NCBI GenBank assembly: GCA_003648125.1
Contig: QMOE01000144.1
Location: 1 to 6,489, forward strand
DNA length: 6,489 nt
Reading direction: 5' to 3'
Source: Chloroflexota bacterium
GTDB taxonomy: Bacteria; Chloroflexota; Anaerolineae; B4-G1
Of the stretch, positions 1-5,373 are shown piece by piece. Under the pieces are notes generated by a model. The model was not told the origin of the DNA. It did not search any database and worked only from the letters and a program-made list of their open reading frames with translations. Numbering within the stretch: the first letter of the stretch is position 1; the number at the start of each line of letters is the position of its first letter. Made by a program: the position numbers and the translations under genes.

Positions 1-715
1 AGGACAAGGGATACTCGTTCCGTTTGGCGCGGCTCATCTCCTCCCCCAGCCTCTGCCCAAAGTAGCGGTTGTTGTACACTCCAGTTTCGTCATCAAAAAT
101 GCCCAGGCCCGTCACGCTCTCTACGGGAGTCTGTAGGTATACCGAAAGAAAAGCCAAGCCCACGCCCAACGCCAAGCCAAAGACACCTCCAAGAGCAAGG
201 TTTAGCATCTTGTTAGGTTTTATGGGAAAATTGGGGACTGTAGCCTCATCAAGTGGACTCAGACTGTACATCTCGTACAATTCTTGCACATAAGCCATTG
301 TCTTGACGCCAATCGTGTTGGCGAAATCCCTGACGAGAACAGGATCGTTTCCTTCAACTACGATCTCAAAGACATTTGTACCGGCTCGCAATTTGCTCTC
401 GACCGAAAGACCCTTCCTCTGGCTTTGAGATAAACCCAACTCCTCGCTGGCCTGCCCTCTGATCAGATGGCTGATGGCTACCTCGGTATAAGTAGTCGCA
501 ATCTCAGTCCGCCGGCTCAACATATCTAACCCGCTCGCAAAACTTCTAATGTCCCCAAAAGAGCTAGTGGGAGTAACAACAAAGGTGGCAACTGCCCTAT
601 AGGTAGGCGCTTGAGTGAACGTAAACACAATGGTTGACGTAAACGTAACCAGAAAGACAGGCAGAACAATCCACCATTTTTTCAACAGAATACGCAGGTA
701 GATTTTTAGTTCCAT
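1..715 (-). CDS. Wzz-type chain-length determinant fused to a GGDEF domain start (3' end outside window)
   Basis: The frame reads leftwards from ATG at 715-713 and is still open at base 1, giving 238 complete codons. It shows a short cytoplasmic N-terminus, a first membrane helix (about residues 15-33), a periplasmic or external segment (about 35-168), a proline motif PNFPIKPNK (161-169), and a second Gly-rich helix (about 171-193). This is the layout of polysaccharide co-polymerases (Wzz/FepE), which set polymer chain length beside the Wzy polymerase. After helix 2 the chain does not stop. Residues 207-238 contain FDDETGVYNNRYF, then RLGEEMSRAKR and YPLS, matching the opening of GGDEF domains (DxLTGLxNRRxF, ExxRAxR, PLS). 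The GG[DE]EF signature would lie outside the window, so catalytic activity cannot be judged. Only a weak purine-rich stretch (AAAGAAAAA) precedes the ATG. The start lies 12 nt after the sugar transferase stop, so the two genes are probably one operon. The Wzz part is secure; the GGDEF part is strong but partial. Confidence 0.88.
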   Translation of the reverse strand, partial: MELKIYLRILLKKWWIVLPVFLVTFTSTIVFTFTQAPTYRAVATFVVTPTSSFGDIRSFASGLDMLSRRTEIATTYTEVAISHLIRGQASEELGLSQSQRKGLSVESKLRAGTNVFEIVVEGNDPVLVRDFANTIGVKTMAYVQELYEMYSLSPLDEATVPNFPIKPNKMLNLALGGVFGLALGVGLAFLSVYLQTPVESVTGLGIFDDETGVYNNRYFGQRLGEEMSRAKRNEYPLS

Positions 716-727
716 ATTTTTCTTTAT

Positions 728-1474
728 TTACTCAGCGCCTGTTCCCAAAAGGACTGTGTGGAGAGTCCACCACAATATCTTTAAATCCATTACCAGACTC
801 TGTTTCTCCACATACTCTATATCATATTTTACTATACTATCAAAAGAAATGCCACTCCGCCCTCGAACCTGGGCTAACCCGGTAATCCCCGGCAGCGCTT
901 TCAATCGCTCATAGTGCCAGGGTTGATATTCTTCAACCTCCCACGGCACATTAGGTCTTGGGCCGACCAGGCTCATTTCTCCCTTGAGCACGTTGAATAT
1001 CTGGGGCAGTTCGTCTAGGCTGGTCTTGCGCAGGATGCGTCCCACGTGGGTGACCTGCGAGGTCTGAATAGGTTTGTAAACCTTGCCGTGCCCATTGTTG
1101 TCCAATGCCGCATTTGCAAGAGTTTTCCTAAAGATGCGTCGAAAGTTGTTATTCTGGATACCTTTATCGTTGCCAATTTGGCCGTTCACAAAAGCCTTCA
1201 TAAAGGCGCGGTGGAAACTATTGTCGAGATTGTGTCGCATTGTGCGGAATTTATACATCCGGAAATGATGCCCCTTTTTGCCAACACGCTTTTGGATAAA
1301 GATGGCCGGGCCTGACGAGTCGAGTCGTATGGCCAGCACACAGATAGCCATCAGAGGCAAGGCTACGGGTAGTACCAATAAGCAGAGCATTATGTCTACC
1401 ACTCGCTTGGTGAGTTGATAAGTTCTTTGATAAGATAATACCTGGGGTCTGTTGGTGATCGCTAACTCCATCAT
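728..1474 (-). CDS. Bacterial sugar transferase (polyprenyl-phosphate sugar-1-phosphate transferase, monotopic type)
   Basis: This 248-residue protein should transfer a sugar-1-phosphate from a nucleotide sugar to undecaprenyl phosphate, the first membrane step of exopolysaccharide repeat assembly. It has one hydrophobic segment (about residues 25-50), with the Arg and Asp before it typical of the family (KRVVDIML). Then come [11 protein letters not shown] (55-65), MYKFRTMR (73-80), the catalytic Asp-Glu pair in [24 protein letters not shown] (D154, E155), and the C-terminal [13 protein letters not shown] (195-207). It lacks the extra N-terminal helices and nucleotide-fold domain of WbaP/WcaJ, so it resembles the short catalytic-core form. 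Between residues 101 and 132 lies an Asn/Arg-rich stretch that looks longer than usual for the family. Two adjacent ATGs start it (1474 and 1471); GGGAG at 1483-1479 is 4 nt from the first and 7 nt from the second, so 1471 may be used. The chain-length gene follows 12 nt downstream. Sugar specificity cannot be read from the sequence. Confidence 0.95.
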   Translation of the reverse strand: MMELAITNRPQVLSYQRTYQLTKRVVDIMLCLLVLPVALPLMAICVLAIRLDSSGPAIFIQKRVGKKGHHFRMYKFRTMRHNLDNSFHRAFMKAFVNGQIGNDKGIQNNNFRRIFRKTLANAALDNNGHGKVYKPIQTSQVTHVGRILRKTSLDELPQIFNVLKGEMSLVGPRPNVPWEVEEYQPWHYERLKALPGITGLAQVRGRSGISFDSIVKYDIEYVEKQSLVMDLKILWWTLHTVLLGTGAE

Positions 1475-1758
1475 CCTGCTCCCGTGTGAACTATTTGTTT
1501 TACGAGGTCATCCCCTCCACTTTCCCAAGCCCATTCCAAGTAATTCGCCACTTGCGTTGTGCGTGAGAATCTCGTAGGGCAAGGTGTCATCTTGCCCTAT
1601 ATGAGAAAACTCATTATTACATTCTAAAGCACAGCCGTAATGCACAGGTAGTGAAATGATTAAATTTTTCTTAATTCCTCTCACTTGTAGCGCCTCTTTT
1701 TGTCTGTCCCCAATGCGTGACGGTCGCTTTATCCATTTATCCTAAAAAGCGTGTTCTA
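1475..1758. other. Divergent intergenic region, no gene seen
   Basis: This stretch separates the leftward polysaccharide genes from the rightward lipoprotein gene and should hold both promoters. It is more A+T-rich than the right-hand genes. It contains the 9-bp hairpin at 1575-1599 and an A/T-rich patch near 1650-1680. For the leftward genes, the minus strand offers TAGAAT (complement of 1621-1626) as a weak -10 candidate, with no convincing -35. I see no coding frame with a credible start and ribosome site. An open plus frame from GTG 1717 simply runs into the lipoprotein gene and includes its promoter. Confidence 0.5.
1575..1599. repeat. Perfect 9-bp hairpin, REP-like palindrome
   Basis: TAGGGCAAG at 1575-1583 is exactly complementary to CTTGCCCTA at 1591-1599, around the 7-nt loop GTGTCAT. 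No T-run follows on either strand, and the hairpin lies in the 5' region of both flanking genes, so it is not a good intrinsic terminator. It may be a dispersed palindromic element or a leader hairpin of the leftward transcript. Other copies would have to be found elsewhere in the genome to tell these apart. Confidence 0.6.
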
Positions 1759-1767
1759 TGGTATAAT
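1759..1767 (+). promoter_or_regulatory. Extended -10 promoter for the lipoprotein gene
   Basis: The bases TGGTATAAT match the extended -10 consensus TGnTATAAT exactly. No good -35 is visible 16-18 bp upstream, which extended -10 promoters tolerate. Transcription would begin near 1773-1775. That gives a leader of about 30 nt to ATG 1804, which has its own Shine-Dalgarno, and it rules out translation from the upstream GTG at 1717 on this transcript. A near-leaderless start at ATG 1777 is the alternative. Confidence 0.5.
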
Positions 1768-1803
1768 CCACGAGTGATGAATGGAAAACTCTTGAGGTGG
1801 CCG

Positions 1804-2895
1804 ATGCGTTACTTGGTGCTTGTTTCGATTGTCGTTGTCTTGCCGACTGCCTGCGCGCCTCAGCCCGCCCCGACCGTTGTCACGCCCGCGCCGTCGCCCA
1901 CGTTCACGCCGCTGCCTGCTGTGCCTACATCTACGCCCGCGCCTGTCCCCACGACCACGCCAACCCCCGCTCCCACGCTTGACTCGGCCGCCGTCGCTGC
2001 CAACATCGCTGCTGGAGAGGCGCGGCTGGAGGCGCAGGGAATCAAACCGCTCTGTCTGCGCTGGGATGATACCGATGGCGATGGGGAGGCCGAGTGGGTA
2101 GGGTTGTACTTGCAGCCCGGCGAGCCGCCCCAATTGGCGGCCTTTATCCTCGATGGCGACGCCTGGCACGACCTGCGGCCGCTCGAAGATGAAAAGTATG
2201 GCTTGGGCGAGTACCCCACCTGCGAGTTGCAAGTACGCGATGTCAACGCCGATGGGCGGGCCGAAATCCTTGTCTGGGGACACGCTGAGGCCAGTATCGG
2301 GCTGCTGCACATCTTTATCTGGGATGGTGAGAGCTATGCACTGCTGGCTTTTTTCGAGGGGGACGCTGGCGTGCGCCTGGAGGACGCGGACGGCGACCTG
2401 GCGGACGAGATCAGTGTCCGCTACGAGGCCGGGGACGATCTGGTGTGGGAGGCGGTTCACACCTGGGATGGGGCCAACTATGGCTGGACATGGGAGCGAT
2501 ATACCTGGTTCTATCTGGACCGTCCTCACGTCTACCGCACCGACACGCCGGAGCACGCCGTTATCTCCTTCTACCTGGCGGTGGATGACCGCGATCTGCC
2601 AGGGGCTTACGGCTTGCTCGGCCCCGAGTCTCAAGCGGCTACGCCGGCCGACGAGTGGATGACCGGCTTTGCTACCACCGTCGCGGCCGAGGTCGGCGCG
2701 GTACACGAGCTTGGCCGCAGCGGAGATACCGCCACCGTCATCGCCCAGGTGCGGGCCTACGATAACTTGGATGGCCGCGTCATCGCCACGCTGTGGGACG
2801 TCGAGTGGACGGTCGCGCTGACTGCCGGCGGTTGGCGGTTGGAGAGCGCGACGACAGATGAACTTGACCGCTGGGAAGCGGTGTATTATCCGTAG
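1804..2895 (+). CDS. Lipoprotein with Thr/Pro linker, Asp-rich loop domain and NTF2-like tail
   Basis: This is an unnamed surface lipoprotein of 363 residues. Start 1804 is chosen because GAGGTGG (1794-1800) sits just upstream and it gives a compact signal peptide, MRYLVLVSIVVVLPTAC. The lipid-bearing residue would be Cys17. The lipobox is slightly irregular, with Pro at -3 and Leu at -4. A Pro/Thr/Ala-rich linker spans about residues 18-60. The next domain carries three Asp-rich loops: DTDGDGEAE (89-97), DVNADGRAE (146-154) and DADGDLADE (194-202). These resemble calcium-binding loops of VCBS/FG-GAP-type repeats. Residues about 247-363 (HAVISFYLAVDDRD onward, ending in a Trp-rich strand) look like an NTF2/SnoaL-type alpha-beta fold; this is inferred from pattern only. 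The stop TAG at 2893 directly abuts the GTG of the membrane glycosyltransferase gene, so the two are probably co-translated. ATG 1777 and GTG 1717 are alternative in-frame starts. Function unknown; binding or scaffolding at the cell surface is plausible. Confidence 0.82.
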   Translation: MRYLVLVSIVVVLPTACAPQPAPTVVTPAPSPTFTPLPAVPTSTPAPVPTTTPTPAPTLDSAAVAANIAAGEARLEAQGIKPLCLRWDDTDGDGEAEWVGLYLQPGEPPQLAAFILDGDAWHDLRPLEDEKYGLGEYPTCELQVRDVNADGRAEILVWGHAEASIGLLHIFIWDGESYALLAFFEGDAGVRLEDADGDLADEISVRYEAGDDLVWEAVHTWDGANYGWTWERYTWFYLDRPHVYRTDTPEHAVISFYLAVDDRDLPGAYGLLGPESQAATPADEWMTGFATTVAAEVGAVHELGRSGDTATVIAQVRAYDNLDGRVIATLWDVEWTVALTAGGWRLESATTDELDRWEAVYYP

Positions 2896-4929
2896 GTGCA
2901 AGAGACAGAAGGCAAGATGCAAGAGGCAGGAGGCAAGTGGCAAGAATACCGTTTTGTCCTGATTGGCCTGCTGGCGCTGGCGGTCGTCGCCGTGTTCGCT
3001 TACGGGCCTGGACTGGGTCTCCCCTTTTACTCTGACGACATGTACCACTTTCGCTGGGTCGAGACCCACGACGCGGCCGAGTTGCTGCTGCCCTCTGATT
3101 CCTTCGCCAGTTATCGCCCCTTGCCCTCCCTCGTTTGGTACCTGTGGCGGCACACGGTTGGCTTTTACAGCCCGGCCGGGTTTTACGCGCTCAACTTGCT
3201 CCTCCACATTGCCAACGGCTGGCTGGTGGTCGCGCTGGTCCTTCGGCTCTGCTCAGGACAAGCCCTGCGGCTGAGTCGGCGGAAATGGGTTTCCTGGGCG
3301 GCGGGGCTCGTTTTCATCCTGTATCCCTTTTCCTACCAGGTGGTGCTTTGGGTGGGGGCGCTGACTCATCTACTGGGCGCTTTTTTGATTCTGCTATCGC
3401 TGCTCTTTTATGACCGGGGGCGGCGCGGGGCTTGGGGCTGGATGGTCGCTTCCTGGCTGGTCGGGTTGCTGGCCCCTTTCGCCAACGAGGCCGGGTTGAC
3501 TGTGATCGGACTGCTGCTGCTCTACGAATGGGTGCTTCCCAGGGCGGCCGCAAGGGGGAGGATGACCGTGATTGCAAGGGTCGCCCCTATGTTGGTTGGC
3601 CCGATTCTCTACCAGGCGGTCTGGCTGGACTGGGGGGCGAGAGGCCCGGCGGGGTTGTTGGGGAACCTGGGGCGGACGGAGCAATTGCTTCAAAAGACGA
3701 CCTTCTTGGCCCAGGGCGTGACCTTTCCGTTCCAATTTGTCACTGCCTGGCTTGCTGACTCGTGGGGTTGGAGCGTGGGGCGAGCGGTGGGCTGGGGCGT
3801 GATTCTTTCCCTGGTCGTGCTGGGGCTGGCCTACGCCCGGTCTGGATGGCGGCGATTGGGGCTGGCCTGTGGCTGGGTGGCGCTGACCGCGCTGCCGCCG
3901 CTGGTCGCGCTTTCGGCGGCCTACGTGGACACCGCGCCCCGGCTTTTGTACATCCCTTCGGTTGGCGTGGCCCTTCTGTGGGGTGGGGCGCTGGCGGGGC
4001 TGCTGCCCTCCCGTAGGCGCGGTTTCTATACCGCGCAGGCTACAAGTTCGTGCTCTAAAATGTTGTGGGCAGTGGCGCTGGCACTGATCCTGTTGCCCAG
4101 TCTGCTCTTTTTGCGCCAGCGGACGGCGCTCTTTGATCTGGTCGCTCGTCCGGCGCGGCAGGCGCTTGAGGCGAGTCAATCGTCGCCCGACGATGCGCTC
4201 CTCTTTGTCAACTTGCCCGCCTGGGCCGCTTACAAGGAGCATACTTTTCCCGTCAGCACAGAGGGAGTGGCTTTTCTGCCTGACTATGTCGGCATGGCCG
4301 ATTTTGTCTGGGCCAACACCGGCCTCGAGGCGAGCGCGCAGGCGGTGACGTTCGCCAATATCCAGCAGGATCGGCCTTATTGGTACGGCCCGTGGGGCGA
4401 GGCGCGGGATTGGGAATCGCTGGATCGGGCGATTCGGGCTGCGGAGCGGGTCTATGTGACGCTGTACGGGGAGGAGGAGATACGATTGGTCGAGGCGGGC
4501 AGCGTGGGCGGGGTTGCGCCGGCCTCTCGACTTCTGGCGCGTTTCGAGGGCGGCCTCAATCTCCTCGCTGCCCAGGCCGCGCTTGAGCAGGACGGCCTGA
4601 CCGCCGTGTTGGTCTGGTCGGCTGACAAACATCCAGATATTGGGGATGCGGTCTTTGCCCAGTTGTTCGATGGGCAGGGGCAACTGGTGGGCCAGGCGGA
4701 TGGGCTGCCGCTGGCGAATATGTTTCCTTTCTGGCTCTGCCAGGCCGGGGACGTGGTGCGCGACGCGCGTTGGTTCCCCGCGCCGGGTGGGCTGCCGCCG
4801 GGGGAATACGTCCTGCGGGTGGGACTGTACGACACCGGCAGTGGCACGCGCCGCCCAGTGTGGGACGAGGCTGGAGCGCGTTTCCCCGACGACGTGGTGA
4901 CTGCTTTGAGGCTCGATGTGGGCCGGTAG
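2896..4929 (+). CDS. GT-C superfamily membrane glycosyltransferase-like protein (TMTC/GT39-like)
   Basis: This 677-residue protein has about 10-12 membrane helices between residues 18 and 405, then a soluble C-terminal part. Family signs are YSDDMYHF (45-52), an acidic pair in the first external loop where GT-C enzymes keep their catalytic Asp; YRPLPSLVWYLW (73-84); LNLLLHIANGWLV (99-111); FANEAGLTVIGLLLLYEW (195-212), like the KE(T/S)A motif of TMTC-type enzymes; and APRLLYIPSVGVALL (347-361). Such enzymes move sugars from polyprenyl-phosphate donors outside the membrane. The tail (about 565-677) has a beta-rich pattern with FAQLFDGQGQLVGQADG, LPPGEYVLRVGLYD and a final LDVGR. The start is uncertain: GTG 2896 abuts the upstream stop, whereas ATG 2917 has AGAAGG 4 nt before it. 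Both lie in or beside a heptanucleotide repeat. Two repeat-like DNA segments sit in-frame, encoding residues about 116-127 and 373-383. Donor and acceptor are unknown. No downstream terminator is evident. Confidence 0.85.
   Translation: MQETEGKMQEAGGKWQEYRFVLIGLLALAVVAVFAYGPGLGLPFYSDDMYHFRWVETHDAAELLLPSDSFASYRPLPSLVWYLWRHTVGFYSPAGFYALNLLLHIANGWLVVALVLRLCSGQALRLSRRKWVSWAAGLVFILYPFSYQVVLWVGALTHLLGAFLILLSLLFYDRGRRGAWGWMVASWLVGLLAPFANEAGLTVIGLLLLYEWVLPRAAARGRMTVIARVAPMLVGPILYQAVWLDWGARGPAGLLGNLGRTEQLLQKTTFLAQGVTFPFQFVTAWLADSWGWSVGRAVGWGVILSLVVLGLAYARSGWRRLGLACGWVALTALPPLVALSAAYVDTAPRLLYIPSVGVALLWGGALAGLLPSRRRGFYTAQATSSCSKMLWAVALALILLPSLLFLRQRTALFDLVARPARQALEASQSSPDDALLFVNLPAWAAYKEHTFPVSTEGVAFLPDYVGMADFVWANTGLEASAQAVTFANIQQDRPYWYGPWGEARDWESLDRAIRAAERVYVTLYGEEEIRLVEAGSVGGVAPASRLLARFEGGLNLLAAQAALEQDGLTAVLVWSADKHPDIGDAVFAQLFDGQGQLVGQADGLPLANMFPFWLCQAGDVVRDARWFPAPGGLPPGEYVLRVGLYDTGSGTRRPVWDEAGARFPDDVVTALRLDVGR
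2898..2946 (+). repeat. Heptanucleotide tandem repeat, seven degenerate copies of GCAAGAG
   Basis: The 49 bases divide exactly into seven 7-mers: GCAAGAG, ACAGAAG, GCAAGAT, GCAAGAG, GCAGGAG, GCAAGTG and GCAAGAA. The array begins on the last base of the candidate GTG start and contains the alternative ATG (2917). It encodes the hydrophilic N-terminus of the glycosyltransferase-like protein (residues 1-17). Because 7 is not a multiple of 3, gain or loss of a copy after the start would shift the frame. The copies differ from each other, which should reduce slippage. Confidence 0.85.
3241..3275 (+). repeat. Candidate dispersed repeat lying in-frame in the GT-C gene
   Basis: The segment starting CTTCGGCTCTGCTCAGGACA and ending CTGAG encodes the peptide around LRLCSGQALRLS in a hydrophilic loop between membrane helices. 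It contains CTCAG (3252-3256) and its complement CTGAG (3271-3275). I recognise the 'TCAGGACAAGC' word and the 'SGQALRL' peptide as a recurrent repeat seen in metagenomic bacterial genomes. That is recollection, not a search result. It does not disrupt the frame. Confidence 0.4.
4013..4043 (+). repeat. REP-like palindrome in-frame within the GT-C gene
   Basis: GCGCGGT (4017-4023) pairs perfectly with ACCGCGC (4030-4036) around the loop TTCTAT. The outer words GTAG (4013-4016) and CTAC (4040-4043) also pair, with a 3-base bulge AGG on the right. In the protein this encodes RRRGFYTAQAT, a polar loop (about residues 373-383) between two hydrophobic helices. The palindrome is unusual for coding DNA and is consistent with an inserted dispersed element that kept the frame. 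Confidence 0.6.
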
Positions 4930-4951
4930 TTGTGAGCGGGGGCGGATGCTG

Positions 4952-4957
4952 TATAAT
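4952..4957 (+). promoter_or_regulatory. TATAAT box without an obvious gene
   Basis: A perfect TATAAT lies 22 bp after the glycosyltransferase stop, preceded by TG with no spacer base, and no clear -35 is seen. Transcripts would begin near 4964 and run into the palindromic element and the possible gene remnant. It may be the orphaned promoter of a gene now lost. Confidence 0.3.
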
Positions 4958-4972
4958 ATGTTAGATACAAGT

Positions 4973-4986
4973 AACTGCTCAGCCTG
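4973..4986 (+). repeat. 14-bp inverted repeat word, left copy
   Basis: AACTGCTCAGCCTG is the exact inverted partner of 5373-5386. It runs directly into the GTCATTGCGAGG end of the decayed palindrome, so the word may be part of, or a boundary for, that element. Confidence 0.6.
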
Positions 4987-5077
4987 TCATTGCGAGGAGC
5001 GGCAGCGACGAAGCAATCCCCACGCTGCTTGCATTTGAAAGCGGGAGATTGCTTCGCTATGCTTGCAATACTCTTGT
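4986..5077. repeat. Decayed dispersed palindromic element
   Basis: The left half begins GTCATTGCGAGGAGCG, and GAAGCAATC at 5010-5018 pairs exactly with GATTGCTTC at 5047-5055. Further out, ATTGCGA (4989-4995) matches TTGCAAT (5063-5069) with one mismatch. So the outer arms are still recognisable but eroded, while the inner 9-bp arms are intact. The words GTCATTGCGAGGAGC and GAAGCAATCCC are familiar to me from dispersed repeats in environmental bacterial genomes; this is recollection only. Confidence 0.65.
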
Positions 5078-5210
5078 AGAAGCATATTCCGCCGAAGATG
5101 ATGCTACAATACGAGAGCAATTCTTACGGGACGCTATGAATTTCGACTATGACGAAACAGGTGTTTTTGAAGTCAAAAAACGCCGACTTGGCAACTACTC
5201 AGGCCAATGA
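5049..5210 (+). pseudogene. Possible 3' remnant of an unidentified gene
   Basis: One frame stays open from 4965 to the stop TGA at 5208-5210. Its last 50 or so codons read like a real soluble protein: LVEAYSAEDDATIREQFLRD, then AMNFDYDETGVFEVKKRRLG. The only starts are TTG 5049, inside the right arm of the palindrome, and ATG 5136, which leaves 24 residues. Neither has a clear Shine-Dalgarno. The pattern fits the C-terminal end of a gene whose 5' part was lost or replaced by the palindromic element. The final codons also overlap a repeated word (5190-5206). I do not recognise the family, and chance openness is possible. Confidence 0.25.
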
Positions 5211-5215
5211 AGCGG

Positions 5216-5263
5216 GCGCTGGTTGAGTAGCCGCCACGCTTTTTGTGGCGGCGTATCGAAACC
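5216..5263 (-). repeat. REP-like palindromic unit, copy 1
   Basis: GCCGCCAC (5230-5237) pairs perfectly with GTGGCGGC (5245-5252) around loop GCTTTTT. The flanks GCGCTGGTTGAGTAG (5216-5230) and CGTATCGAAACC (5252-5263) match those of copy 2 on the opposite strand, with only transition differences. The hairpin core is longer and different in sequence. No T-run follows the stem, so it is not a standard terminator. Confidence 0.75.
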
Positions 5264-5335
5264 CTTGTACAGAGTCTGTCAAAGTGAAGCGAGCGGCTTT
5301 TGCAATGGATTTTGCCCTACCTGGGCCGCCTGCTT

Positions 5336-5373
5336 GGTCTCGATATGTGCCTCCGGCACTACTCGACCGGCGC
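5336..5373 (+). repeat. REP-like palindromic unit, copy 2 (inverted)
   Basis: GTGCC (5347-5351) pairs with GGCAC (5355-5359) around a 3-nt loop. The left flank GGTCTCGATATG and right flank TACTCGACCGGCGC are the reverse complement of copy 1 flanks at about 23 of 27 positions, every difference being a transition. Seventy-two bases separate the two units, giving a composite like the paired REP arrangements known from other bacteria. Confidence 0.75.

Noticed and set aside
69..293. A 74-codon plus-strand frame
   Set aside because: It is antisense to the Wzz second helix and GGDEF start, which are clearly coding on the minus strand.
1046..1315. An 89-codon plus-strand frame
   Set aside because: It overlaps the sugar transferase on the other strand and is explained by the codon pattern of that gene.
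1756..3207. A 483-codon open frame on the minus strand
   Set aside because: It lies antisense to the lipoprotein and the start of the GT-C gene, crosses their junction, and has Arg/Gln/Gly-rich composition typical of an antisense frame in G+C-rich DNA. It has no recognisable domain.
3394..4683. A 429-codon open frame on the minus strand
   Set aside because: It is the antisense of the GT-C gene, with Pro/Arg/Gln-rich low-complexity translation. The plus strand has clear membrane helices and family motifs.
4958..5038. Small frame from an ATG that touches the TATAAT box
   Set aside because: The ATG would lie upstream of the transcription start, and the frame is inside a dispersed palindrome.
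5164..5179. TTTTTGA and TCAAAAA as a terminator-like hairpin
   Set aside because: The loop is only 2 nt, the stem is A/T-only apart from one pair, and it falls inside the protein-like remnant frame. Chance is more likely.
5230..5252. The GCCGCCAC hairpin as an intrinsic terminator for the GT-C gene
   Set aside because: The T-run is in the loop, not after the stem. The hairpin is 300 nt past the stop, and its flanks mark it as one of a pair of repeat units.
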